64,000 nucleotides of DNA from Mesorhizobium sp. (GTDB lineage: Bacteria > Pseudomonadota > Alphaproteobacteria > Rhizobiales > Rhizobiaceae): assembly GCA_004020315.1 (NCBI GenBank), contig SAQG01000017.1:1-64000 (forward strand), written 5' to 3'. A program made the position numbers and the translations under genes. The number at the start of each line of letters is the position of its first letter. Within the stretch, counting starts at the first letter, position 1. This document shows, piece by piece, positions 52,809-61,259 of this stretch. The notes under the pieces are model-generated. The model searched no databases, had not been told where the DNA came from, and saw only the letters and a list, made by a program, of their open reading frames with translations.

Positions 52809-54065
52809 TCAGCCGAATTTCCGCTGCGCATCGAGCGCCAGCCCAAGCCCGACCGAGCCGAACATGTCACCTTCGATGACGGAGGCCTGCGGCACCAAGG
52901 CTAATATCTGCTGCCTTGCCAACGGGATGGCAGTCGATCCTCCGGTCAGGAACACCGCGGTGATGTCCGACGGTTTCACCTGCGCGTCGCGGAGGGTCTC
53001 ACCAACCGTCGCGGCCACCCGTTCGATTTCCCGGGCGATCGTAGCCTCGAGCCCGGCGCGCGAAATTTCTGCCGCGAACTTAGCTCCGGGCAGCGCGACT
53101 ACGGCATCACCAGAAAGTTGCTCCGTCAGCTCGATCTTGGCCTTTTCGACCAAAGCGGCCAGTGCGTGCCCGTAACGATGCTCGACGATGTGGATGAAAC
53201 GGTCGACCAGGTCGGCGCGTTCCGCTTCGTAGCGGATCTGGCGCAGATGCGTCATCGCCCGGGCGGTGTAGACCAGATTGATGCGCTGCCATGTCGCCAG
53301 GTCGATGAAGTAGCTGGCCGGCAAGTTGCGCTTGCCGTCCTTGGTCGGCGAGAGGTAGCCGAGTTGCGGCATCACATGGGCGATGCTCAACAGCCGGTCG
53401 AAGTCGGTGCCGCCGATGTGGATGCCTCGGCTCGCCAGAATGTCGTCCTTGCGATCGAGGGAGCGGGCGCGCTGCGGCGAGACCCGCACGATCGAGAAGT
53501 CGGACGTGCCGCCGCCCATGTCGACGATCAGCGCCAGTTCTTCCCGCGTGACCTTCTGCTCGTAGTCGAGCGCCGCCGCGATCGGCTCGAACTGGAAATC
53601 AATATGCTTGAAGCCCTGGGTGCGGGCCGCGTTTTCGAGTTCACCTTCGGCCTTGGCATCGGCCTCGGCATCGTCGTCGACGAACTGCACGGGACGACCA
53701 AGCACCACGCTCTCAACCGTGTCGCCGGCATCCTCCTCCAGCCTTTTCCTGAGATGGCCGACGAACAGGCCGATGATCTCGGTGAAGGCGATCGATCGGG
53801 CCTTGATGCGCGTCTTTTCATGGACAAGCGAACTGCCGAGCACGCTCTTCAGCGAGCGCATCAGGCGACCCTCGATGCTGTCGGTATAGTCGGCGATGGC
53901 GCGGCGCCCGAAATAGGTGCGGTTGTCCTCGAAATTGAAGAACACCGCGCTGGGCAGCATCACCTCGCCGTCTTCCAGCGCCACCAATCGCGGCTGCCCG
54001 TTCCGGATCACGCCAACGGTGGAATTCGAAGTGCCGAAGTCGATACCGCCGAATGCTGGTCGCAT
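52809..54065 (-). CDS. YegD-like Hsp70-family protein
   Basis: A 418-residue ATPase-domain-only relative of DnaK. The actin-like fold is visible: phosphate 1 loop FGGIDFGTSNSTVGV, connect and phosphate 2 motifs LALIVDMGGGTSDFSIVRV (about 186-204), and the adenosine motif VFLTGGSTAIPLARQQ. The substrate-binding domain of DnaK is absent. YegD has no firm role. It lies between the lysR gene and the TIGR02186 gene; its neighbours do not reveal its client. Confidence 0.83.
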   Translation of the reverse strand: MRPAFGGIDFGTSNSTVGVIRNGQPRLVALEDGEVMLPSAVFFNFEDNRTYFGRRAIADYTDSIEGRLMRSLKSVLGSSLVHEKTRIKARSIAFTEIIGLFVGHLRKRLEEDAGDTVESVVLGRPVQFVDDDAEADAKAEGELENAARTQGFKHIDFQFEPIAAALDYEQKVTREELALIVDMGGGTSDFSIVRVSPQRARSLDRKDDILASRGIHIGGTDFDRLLSIAHVMPQLGYLSPTKDGKRNLPASYFIDLATWQRINLVYTARAMTHLRQIRYEAERADLVDRFIHIVEHRYGHALAALVEKAKIELTEQLSGDAVVALPGAKFAAEISRAGLEATIAREIERVAATVGETLRDAQVKPSDITAVFLTGGSTAIPLARQQILALVPQASVIEGDMFGSVGLGLALDAQRKFG

Positions 54066-54173
54066 CGCAAAGTCCTGTACCTTTGATGTGGGGAGCGACA
54101 GCTCGTGTCCGGTCGGGCCGGGGTCGCGGTCTAACCCATGAACCGCAAAAGGGGAACCACCTTTCGGAAGGGG

Positions 54174-54965
54174 CTAGTCCTTTCGGAAGACCAATCTTCC
54201 TAGCCAGCCGGTCAGCATGGCCAGTGATACGGCGAAGACGCCGTAAAGGAAGGAATAATCGTGGGCGATGCGGAAGATCGACTGCTCGAAACCGGACTTG
54301 CGGATTTCGAGCTGGGCGGAGCTTTCTTTGATGAACAGGCCGCTCTTGAACAGGAACGCACGGGCTTTGTGGGTGCCGACCGGAACATTGGGGGCGAGCC
54401 TGACGGTGGCACGGAACAGGTTCTGCGACAGGAACTGCACACCGCCGACATTCTCGCTGTAGAGGCCGGTCGCCGTTTTGCGCTCGCGCAGCGCCGCGGT
54501 GAATTCCTGGATTGTCGCCGGACTGTCGCCATCGTCGGCCGGCTGCATGTAGATGTTGGCGGCGCCGAGCGACAGTTGCTTGTAGCTGTTGGGGTCGGTG
54601 ACGTCCTGCAGCGGGCGGGTCGTCGCTACCGAATAGGACACCGGCACATTCTCGAACGTCTCGGACTCCAGATTGATCCAGATGCCGAGCACCCGGTCTT
54701 TGCGGCGTACGACGACCGGCCGGGCCGGACCTTCAAGCACGACGATGATGTCGTAGCGCCCTTGGCGCGCGACAAGCGGGTCGGCATTTTCCAATGAGCC
54801 GAAAATGGTGAGGTCGGCACCGGAAAAGCCGGCGGTGATTGAGACATGGTCGGTTGACAGGCCGATCTGGATGTTTTCGGCAACCGGCGTCTGCGCCTTT
54901 CCCGGTGACGAGGCGGCAAACAGCGACAGCGAGGCAACGGCCAAGAACGCCCTCAAGCCCACCAT
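54174..54965 (-). CDS. TIGR02186-family membrane-anchored protein
   Basis: A 263-residue exported protein of a family that occurs next to TauE/SafE-type exporters. It has an N-terminal signal (LRAFLAVASLSLFAASSPGKA), a periplasmic beta-rich body with the family's ENIQIGLSTDHVSITAGFSGADLTIFGS segment, and a C-terminal membrane helix (YGVFAVSLAMLTGWLGRLVF). Its start overlaps the tauE-like stop (TGATG), so the two are coupled. The biochemical role is unknown; help to the exporter is inference. Confidence 0.85.
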   Translation of the reverse strand: MVGLRAFLAVASLSLFAASSPGKAQTPVAENIQIGLSTDHVSITAGFSGADLTIFGSLENADPLVARQGRYDIIVVLEGPARPVVVRRKDRVLGIWINLESETFENVPVSYSVATTRPLQDVTDPNSYKQLSLGAANIYMQPADDGDSPATIQEFTAALRERKTATGLYSENVGGVQFLSQNLFRATVRLAPNVPVGTHKARAFLFKSGLFIKESSAQLEIRKSGFEQSIFRIAHDYSFLYGVFAVSLAMLTGWLGRLVFRKD

Positions 54966-55888
54966 CAGGTCGGATCCACGCCGGAGAGGGAATAGAGGTT
55001 GGGCGGCGTCACGAACAGATCGATGGCAAGCCGGATGGCAACCGCCAGCACCAGCAGTGCCAGCAGCGCCCTAAGCTGCTCGCCGCGCAGCCTTTGGCCG
55101 GCCTTGGCGCCGTATTGCGCGCCGGCGACGCCGCCTGCCATCAACAGGAAGGCGAGCATGACGTCGACTGTCTGGTTGGTGGTGGCATGGACCAGCGTGG
55201 TGTAGGCCGAGGTGAAGATGATCTGGAACAGCGAGGTGCCGACGACGACGTTGGTCGGCACTTTCAAGAGATAGATCAGCGCCGGTACCATGATGAAGCC
55301 GCCGCCAACGCCCATGATCGACGACAGGAAACCGATGCCGGCGCCGAGGCCGAGCACCGGGATGACGCTGACAAAAAGCTTCGAGGCCCTGAACCGCATC
55401 TTCAGCGGCAAGCGGTGAATCCAGTTGTGCTGGCCGGATTTCTTCAGCACCGGTGCCGCGCCGCTGCGCGTGGCGCGCAGCGCATTGACGCTCTCGACCA
55501 GCATCAGCCCGCCGACGGTGCCGAGCAATACGACATAGAGCAGCGAGATGAACAGGTCGAGCTGGCCGAGCCGCCGCAAGAAGCCAAAGACAAAGATGCC
55601 GCCGGTTGAGCCGACGATGCCGCCCGCCAAAAGCACACCGCCGAGCTTGAAGTCGAGCGTGCCGCGCTTCACGTGCGACAATGCGCCGGAGAAGGAGGAG
55701 GCGATGACCTGGTTGGCGCCGGTGGCGACCGCGATCGCGGGCGGTATATTGTAGAAGATCAGCAGCGGCGTGATGAGAAAGCCGCCGCCCACTCCGAACA
55801 TCCCCGAAAGGAAGCCCACCGCAGCGCCCATGGCCAGCAGCACGAAGATGTTGACGGAAATTTCCGCGATCGGGAGATAGATGCCCAC
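54965..55888 (-). CDS. tauE: TauE/SafE-family sulfite/sulfonate exporter
   Basis: A 307-residue integral membrane protein with about eight helices and the two repeated family halves, GAAVGFLSGMFGVGGGFLITPLL (about 22) and GIGFLSSIMGVGGGFIMVPALI (about 185). TauE/SafE members export sulfite, sulfoacetate or related anions. Placed some 3.3 kb from soeA and coupled to a TIGR02186 gene, sulfite export is the best guess. Substrate is not proven by sequence. Confidence 0.83.
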   Translation of the reverse strand: MGIYLPIAEISVNIFVLLAMGAAVGFLSGMFGVGGGFLITPLLIFYNIPPAIAVATGANQVIASSFSGALSHVKRGTLDFKLGGVLLAGGIVGSTGGIFVFGFLRRLGQLDLFISLLYVVLLGTVGGLMLVESVNALRATRSGAAPVLKKSGQHNWIHRLPLKMRFRASKLFVSVIPVLGLGAGIGFLSSIMGVGGGFIMVPALIYLLKVPTNVVVGTSLFQIIFTSAYTTLVHATTNQTVDVMLAFLLMAGGVAGAQYGAKAGQRLRGEQLRALLALLVLAVAIRLAIDLFVTPPNLYSLSGVDPT

Positions 55889-56080
55889 CCGTCAGTCTCG
55901 ATCAGTTTGCCTTTCGGCGAATGCAACCGTTGCGGGCATTTCGCGCCAAAAAGCCTATCTCGTTCTTGCGCCGGCCGGGCGGCGAAGTCAAACCTCGCCA
56001 AGCCGCCGAAACAAAAAACAACTCAATCAGTTAACAGGCAAATGTGTGGCAAAGACGTCGCGGAAACGACGCATCTGACG

Positions 56081-59000
56081 TTATTTGCGCGCAAGCAGCG
56101 CCTTGACCAGTTTTTCGTCGACCGCGCCGGTCGGCTTCAAGTCGTTGTCGGTCTGGAAAGCCATGATGGCATCCTTGGTTTTCTGGCCCATCACGCCGTC
56201 GGCAGTGCCGGCCTCATAGCCGTTCTTGTTGAGAATGCGCTGGATGTTCTGAACGACTTTCTTCATGTCGACGCTGGCGGTCGTCTGCGGCGTGCCGTCC
56301 TGCCACGATTCGGGAATGTCGGCCGAATTGGCCGCAGGATCGAGCGGCTTTGCCTTCCACAGCTCGGCGGCGGCGCGTGCGCGTTCGAGCTGCTCGGGCC
56401 TGAGCGCCTTGGCGATCTCGTCGCGCTTTGCCGCGGCATCCTTGTCGCCGGTCTTGGCGACGAGCGCGAACCATTTGTAGGACTCTTCGAGATTCTGCTT
56501 CATGCCGACGCCCTTCGCCGCCAGGATGCCGAGATTGAACTGGCTGTCCTTTACGCCGAGCTCGGCGGCGGCCTGGAACCAGTGCGCGGCCGATTCATTG
56601 TCGGTCACGCCGTCCGCAGCCATGGCAAAGAGCACGGCTAGATTGTGCATGGCGCTGGCGTTGCCCTGCTCCGCGGCGAGCTGGTACCAGGTCTTCGCCT
56701 TCTTGACGTCGCGCGTGACTCCGGTGCCCTTCTCATAGAAGTTGCCGATGCGGTATTCCGCCGGTGCGAAGCCGAGTTCGGCTGATTTCTCGTACCATTT
56801 GGCGGCCGCTGCCATGTCCTGCTTGACGCCGCGCGATTCGGCGTAGCGCGAGCCGATCTCGAACAACGCCTTGGCGTCGCCCCCGGCCGCTGCGTCACGC
56901 AAGGCAGCCGGGCCGGCATCGGTTGGGATGTCGATCTTGGCAGTGGCCGCCGCCGTCGAAGCAACCGCGGGCGTGACCGTGCCGGTCATGTCCTGGGTCG
57001 CGGGGGTGGCGGCCGGCGCTGTGGCCATTGGCTCGGCGTCCGCAACCGTCGGGCCCGCAGGTGCCGACGCTGTCACGTTCGCCGCCGCCGGATCGGGCGA
57101 CTCCATTGAAGCCGTGGGCGCAGGAGCAGGTTCGGACTCGAGCCCCGTGTCCATTGGCGTTTCGGCGCCCGCCGACATTTCGCCGTTTGATGGCGCGGCG
57201 ACGGCGGTCTGTGCCGGCATGTCGTCCTCGGCTACCGATTCGGACGGCTCTGCCTGCCGGACGCCGCGGGCCTCCGCACTGTCCTGTGCTGCAGTTTGCG
57301 CGTCTGTCTTCGGCTGGCTGGCGATACCGGCCGACATGGTTTCGATCGGTGCCGCGTCATTGCTGGCCATTTCAACGGGGTCGGAGAAAAAGGCCTTGCC
57401 CAATTGTAAGCCGGCGAGCGCCAGCATGACTGCGGCGGCTGCCATCAGGATCGGCTTGCGCCGCGCCTTGAGCAGGTCGCCGATCCTGAGCGCCTTCACC
57501 GGGCCGCTCATCGTCGATTGCCGCTTGAGAGCGTCGGCCTCGGCAGCGGCCGCTTGCGCCGCGCGTCTGGCTGCGGCGATGAAGTCGGATTTCGATGCAT
57601 CGGCATTGCCGGTCCTGACCGGCGGTCCGCGTTCGTCGCGCACGCGTTTCATGATGGCGTTGAGGTCGGGCGGGCCGGAGCCGGGCTCCAGCGGCCGGTT
57701 GGCAACCTTCGGATCCAGCGGCTCGTCGAGATCGGCGCTCGGTATCTCGACATCAGGCGCCGAGCCGGCAAGCGGTGCGACGTCCTTCTCCTTCTTGCCC
57801 TTGAAGGCGCGCGCCAGTCCGCCGAGCATCGACTTCCGGCCACCGGGCTGCTCACTTTTCTCCGTCGCCGTGTCCGAACCAAGCGCCGCCATGGCCGCGG
57901 CCGCAGCGGCTTCGGCCGGCGTGCGCGTGCCCGGTTCGCTACGCGAACCTGGCTCATTGCGCATGATAGCAGTGGCACGGCTGTCGAGGTCAGCCATGTC
58001 CCCGGTCAGCGGCATTGGCTGGTCGATATCCATGGACGGCGCGTCCTGGACCGCGATCTTTGAGGCTCGTGCCGCCCGCGCGCGCACCGGCGCGGCAGGC
58101 TGTGTGAACTCGCTCGCGGCATCGGTCGGCTCGCCGGTTTCCAGCGAGCCCAGCCGGTCGACGATCTTGAGCAGCGTGTCGTGGATGGCCTCGAAAGTCC
58201 TCGAATTGCGCTCGTCGGAACGGCGCGTCAGTGCTTCGAGCGTCTTCAGATCCTGGGCGAGGCCAGAGACGGCCGCCGTGTTGGCACTGGAGCCGGCCAG
58301 CGAACGGACGGCGCTCTCGGCTGCCTCGCGCGCCGCGCTGAGGATGGAATCGCGGGTGCCAGCCAGCGACTTCTCGATTTCGTTGAGACGCGGGCTGATA
58401 TCCTCGAATTCCGGCAGCGGCATGCCGGGTTTCGAAAGGTGAGCCGACAGGCCCGCGACCTGCGCTTCCAGGCTGCGGATCAGGGCCGGGTCGATGCCGG
58501 CGACTTGTGCCGCGGATGAATCCAGCCGGCTTGAAATGTCTTCGAGCCGGCTTTCCAGACCACGGATCGCAGCTTCACCTGCGTGATCGGGAACGCGCGT
58601 CTCCAAGCGCTTGGCCAGCGCGCTGAAGCGGGCGTCGATGGCATCCATGATGCCAGCCCCGTCGATCTGCGGCATGCGTTGGTCCAGCCTGTCGGCGACT
58701 TCATCCAGCCGGCGCTCGAGATCGCGAAACAGCATGTTGCCCTGCTCGATCGCGTCGCCCTGGCGGCGCTCCATCATACCGGACAGCACATCGAAACGCT
58801 GTTCCAGCCCCTGGAAGATATAGTCGGCGTCCGGCATGGCAGGCGCCCGGTCGATCTTGTCGGCAATGAGCGCGATCTGCTTGTCGAGACGCTCCATCGC
58901 CTGCTCAGGCAAATTGGCCCGGCTGGCAAGGTCGTCGACCCGGCTCGACAGCATATTGAGGCGGTCGATGACCTCGCCGCTGGGGTGAACTTGCGTAACT

Positions 59001-60022
59001 TCCTCGATTTGTTGGGCAAGCGAGGCGATCCGCTTCTCGATGCGTTCGAATGCTTCGGGGTCGAATGAATTGGCCTGCGCGGCGACGGTCGAGGCGACGA
59101 TGGCGCGGGAAATCTCGTCCAGCCGCTCGTCGATCATGCCGAATGTGCTGCTGCCGCGATTATCCTGCTGCCTGGCAAAATGATCGACGGCGCTGGCAAG
59201 CGTGCGCACCTTCTCTTCGAGCGACCGCAGCGACAACGATTCCGGCAAATTGTTGACGGCATTGCTGATCTGTTCGAGCCGGTCGGTCAGCATTGAAAGT
59301 CCGGGCGCGTCCGACCGCTTGCGCTGATCGGCATCGACACGATCCTCGAACGCGGTCCAGCGGCGGTCGAAATCGTCCCAGCGGCGGCCGACCGCCTGCA
59401 CGCTCTCCTCGCGCGCCAACGTGTCGAGCGCGGCCTTGACCTGCTCCAGCTCGAGCCGGAGCATGTTGACGCTTCTGTCGTCGCTCTTTTCGGCCAGGGT
59501 CTGGATGGCGCCGGAAAGCCGCTCGAACTCGACGCCGAGTTCGGCGCTGCCTTTGCCGCCTCCCGATTGGCCACCCGGCTGGGCGCTTGCCTGGAACGCC
59601 CGCTCGATGTCCTTGCGCAGCGCTTCGAATTCGCGCTGGAGGCCGGCGGTCATCTGGTGGCGCAGTTCCTCGCGCAGGCCGCGCAATTCGCCGGCGATCT
59701 TGCCGACCACGGCGACCCCGTCTTCTTGGCCGCGCACGCGGTCTATGTCGCGGGCGATCGCCTGGTAACTCTGGTCGAACGCAGGCGGCGCCGGGCTTTT
59801 CGGCGGCTCCGCGGGGCGCGGATCCTCGTAGGGCCGTGAACTGGCGTAGCGCGGCTCCGCACTCGGCCGGCGCGGATCGGGACGTTCGCTTATGTCCGCG
59901 CGCGTCCGCTCCAGCCGCTGCTCCAGCGTTTCCAGGGAACGGTTGAGCTGTTCAAGCGTGGTGTGCGGCCTGCGCTGTCTGCCGGCGTTGAGTGTATCGA
60001 GATAGGACCGCTTGCTGTTCAT
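56081..60022 (-). CDS. podJ: PodJ-like polar organising protein with Sel1 and PG-binding domains
   Basis: A 1313-residue membrane protein. Residues 1-850 are mostly coiled coil and charged linker (LEQLNRSLETLEQRLERTRAD). A single membrane helix lies near 857-873 (ILMAAAAVMLALAGL). The periplasmic part has a low-complexity Ala/Pro/Thr linker, about four Sel1-type repeats (about 1047-1195; AAAAKWYEKSAELGFAPAEYRIGNFYEKG) and a PG_binding_1 domain (about 1250-1313). This is the layout of PodJ of Caulobacter and S. meliloti, which organises a cell pole. The Tad pilus in this window is often polar, which makes a link worth considering. Confidence 0.75.
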   Translation of the reverse strand: MNSKRSYLDTLNAGRQRRPHTTLEQLNRSLETLEQRLERTRADISERPDPRRPSAEPRYASSRPYEDPRPAEPPKSPAPPAFDQSYQAIARDIDRVRGQEDGVAVVGKIAGELRGLREELRHQMTAGLQREFEALRKDIERAFQASAQPGGQSGGGKGSAELGVEFERLSGAIQTLAEKSDDRSVNMLRLELEQVKAALDTLAREESVQAVGRRWDDFDRRWTAFEDRVDADQRKRSDAPGLSMLTDRLEQISNAVNNLPESLSLRSLEEKVRTLASAVDHFARQQDNRGSSTFGMIDERLDEISRAIVASTVAAQANSFDPEAFERIEKRIASLAQQIEEVTQVHPSGEVIDRLNMLSSRVDDLASRANLPEQAMERLDKQIALIADKIDRAPAMPDADYIFQGLEQRFDVLSGMMERRQGDAIEQGNMLFRDLERRLDEVADRLDQRMPQIDGAGIMDAIDARFSALAKRLETRVPDHAGEAAIRGLESRLEDISSRLDSSAAQVAGIDPALIRSLEAQVAGLSAHLSKPGMPLPEFEDISPRLNEIEKSLAGTRDSILSAAREAAESAVRSLAGSSANTAAVSGLAQDLKTLEALTRRSDERNSRTFEAIHDTLLKIVDRLGSLETGEPTDAASEFTQPAAPVRARAARASKIAVQDAPSMDIDQPMPLTGDMADLDSRATAIMRNEPGSRSEPGTRTPAEAAAAAAMAALGSDTATEKSEQPGGRKSMLGGLARAFKGKKEKDVAPLAGSAPDVEIPSADLDEPLDPKVANRPLEPGSGPPDLNAIMKRVRDERGPPVRTGNADASKSDFIAAARRAAQAAAAEADALKRQSTMSGPVKALRIGDLLKARRKPILMAAAAVMLALAGLQLGKAFFSDPVEMASNDAAPIETMSAGIASQPKTDAQTAAQDSAEARGVRQAEPSESVAEDDMPAQTAVAAPSNGEMSAGAETPMDTGLESEPAPAPTASMESPDPAAANVTASAPAGPTVADAEPMATAPAATPATQDMTGTVTPAVASTAAATAKIDIPTDAGPAALRDAAAGGDAKALFEIGSRYAESRGVKQDMAAAAKWYEKSAELGFAPAEYRIGNFYEKGTGVTRDVKKAKTWYQLAAEQGNASAMHNLAVLFAMAADGVTDNESAAHWFQAAAELGVKDSQFNLGILAAKGVGMKQNLEESYKWFALVAKTGDKDAAAKRDEIAKALRPEQLERARAAAELWKAKPLDPAANSADIPESWQDGTPQTTASVDMKKVVQNIQRILNKNGYEAGTADGVMGQKTKDAIMAFQTDNDLKPTGAVDEKLVKALLARK

Positions 60023-60496
60023 CGATGCGCCCGTTCAGAATTACTGCTGGCTTATGACCAGTTTTCCCAAAGTCCTGCCGGAAACGAAGCGGCCGCGCGG
60101 CTTTGCTGCGGCGGAAGACGAGCTCCCCGGGTTTCACCCGCGCTCCGAAAAACCGTGAAAAATTCGCTACAGAATAAACACGGGTAACCGACATGCGCAC
60201 ATTTCGCCCAACGTGGTAAACAACGCGTTAACTAAGCTTAAGAAGTTACAACGTTGTTGGCGGGCGCCTGAAGCGCCGGGCCATGCGCTGGCGGATGCGG
60301 CAAAAACTTCCTCCCGCACAACGCCCTTGCTTCGTGAGGCGGCTATCGGTATAGAATTGACGTAAACGTAAGGGTGCACAGCCTGTGCCGTTTGCGATTT
60401 GTTTGTTGAAACCACGAGTGGAGCACGCCCCCGCTTCCACTCAGGCGACGCAAGGTCCGGGACCGCGACGCCACCAGATGGGGAAAGCCAGTGACT
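60023..60496. other. Divergent spacer between podJ-like gene and merR
   Basis: 474 bases without a gene. On the minus strand it holds TTAA-N6-TTAAC (60241-60227), one base shorter than the CtrA consensus spacer, about 205 bases before the podJ-like start. On the plus strand ACGTAAACGTAAG (60360-60372) lies 125 bases before merR and matches the operator-like palindrome at 61145. The merR ribosome site is GGGGAAAG. Confidence 0.45.
60360..60372 (+). promoter_or_regulatory. Half operator motif upstream of merR
   Basis: ACGTAAACGTAAG agrees with the right part of the palindrome at 61145-61164 and the base after it at 11 of 13 positions (ACGYAAACGTMAG). It is preceded by TTG (60357-60359), giving a TTGACG -35-like box, as in the second site. 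It may serve autoregulation of the MerR gene. Confidence 0.45.
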
Positions 60497-60958
60497 ATGA
60501 AACTTGTTTCGCCCGGCGAGGCCGCGGCCAATACCAATGACATGTCTGATAAGGCCGGCGAGGAACTTGTCCGCATCGGCGAGATGGCCAAGAACTACGG
60601 AGTAACGCTGCGCACGCTGCGTTTCTACGAGGACAAGGGCCTTCTCAATCCGCAACGTGACGGCTCGACCCGTCTCTACACGCGCCGCGACAAGGCGCGG
60701 CTGAAGCTGATCCTGCTCGGCCGCAAGGTCGGATTCTCGCTGCGCGACGTCAAGCAGATGATGGATCTGTATGACCCGACCGGCTCCAACACCAAGCAGT
60801 TGCGGCTGGCGCTCGACAAGTCGGAGAAGCAGCTTGCCCGTCTGCAGAAGCAGCGGGCGCTGATCGACGATGCCATCAAAGAGTTGAGCAACTCGATGGC
60901 GGCGGTGCGTCAGATGCTGAGCGAACGCTCGGCGCCGCAGGCCAGCATCGCCGGATAA
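60497..60958 (+). CDS. MerR-family transcriptional regulator
   Basis: A 153-residue regulator with a MerR winged helix near residues 27-95 (RIGEMAKNYGVTLRTLRFYEDKGLLNPQRDGSTRLYTRRDKARLKLI, in parts) and a C-terminal coiled coil (about 105-145). It has no Cys effector pair, so it is unlike metal sensors. MerR proteins of this type in alphaproteobacteria control fatty-acid or branched-chain acyl-CoA degradation. The ATG at 60497 is preferred over the GTG at 60491 for its spacing from GGGAAAG. It precedes two acyl-CoA dehydrogenase genes. Confidence 0.87.
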   Translation: MKLVSPGEAAANTNDMSDKAGEELVRIGEMAKNYGVTLRTLRFYEDKGLLNPQRDGSTRLYTRRDKARLKLILLGRKVGFSLRDVKQMMDLYDPTGSNTKQLRLALDKSEKQLARLQKQRALIDDAIKELSNSMAAVRQMLSERSAPQASIAG

Positions 60959-60992
60959 TTCAGCCCTCGCCGGCTTCCGGCGTTCTGACAAC

Positions 60993-61025
60993 AGAGCCGC
61001 GTGGGCCTTGGCCGCGCGGCTCTTT
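60993..61025 (+). terminator. Terminator hairpin after merR
   Basis: AGAGCCGCG (60993-61001) pairs perfectly with CGCGGCTCT (61015-61023) around a 13-nt loop and is followed by only a short TT before CC. It begins 35 bases after the merR stop and should separate merR from the dehydrogenase genes. The rest of the 60959-61259 spacer holds the operator-like palindrome and the ribosome site GGAGGAAACGC. Confidence 0.7.
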
Positions 61026-61144
61026 CCGTTGTCTTGCGGCTGCGTCGGATGAATACGTTTCAATCTGTTCCGCACTGGCTTCGACGACCCCCCGCCGTTA
61101 GCCTATGAGCGAGGCGGCGGGAAAAATTTGTCACAACAAAAAAT

Positions 61145-61164
61145 TGACGTTTACGCAAACGTCA
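61145..61164. promoter_or_regulatory. Palindromic MerR-type operator candidate before acyl-CoA dehydrogenase
   Basis: TGACGTTTACGCAAACGTCA is a 20-bp palindrome with nine of ten pairs matched. TTGACG at its left end resembles a -35 box, and TGCTAT at 61170-61175 lies 20 bases further, the long spacing on which MerR activators work. The site is about 95 bases before the dehydrogenase ATG and shares its right half with the motif before merR. Binding by this MerR is inference. Confidence 0.55.
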
Positions 61165-61259
61165 GCCTTTGCTATCCCGACCTGAACGTTGGTCCGCATG
61201 CCGCCCCTGACTTCACTTTGGGGGATTGGGGACCAAGGGCCGCATGGTGGAGGAAACGC

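Noticed and set aside
56871..58442. 523-residue plus-strand frame inside the podJ-like gene
   Set aside because: Low-complexity Ala/Ser/Gly product antisense to the PodJ-like linker; no ribosome site or domain.
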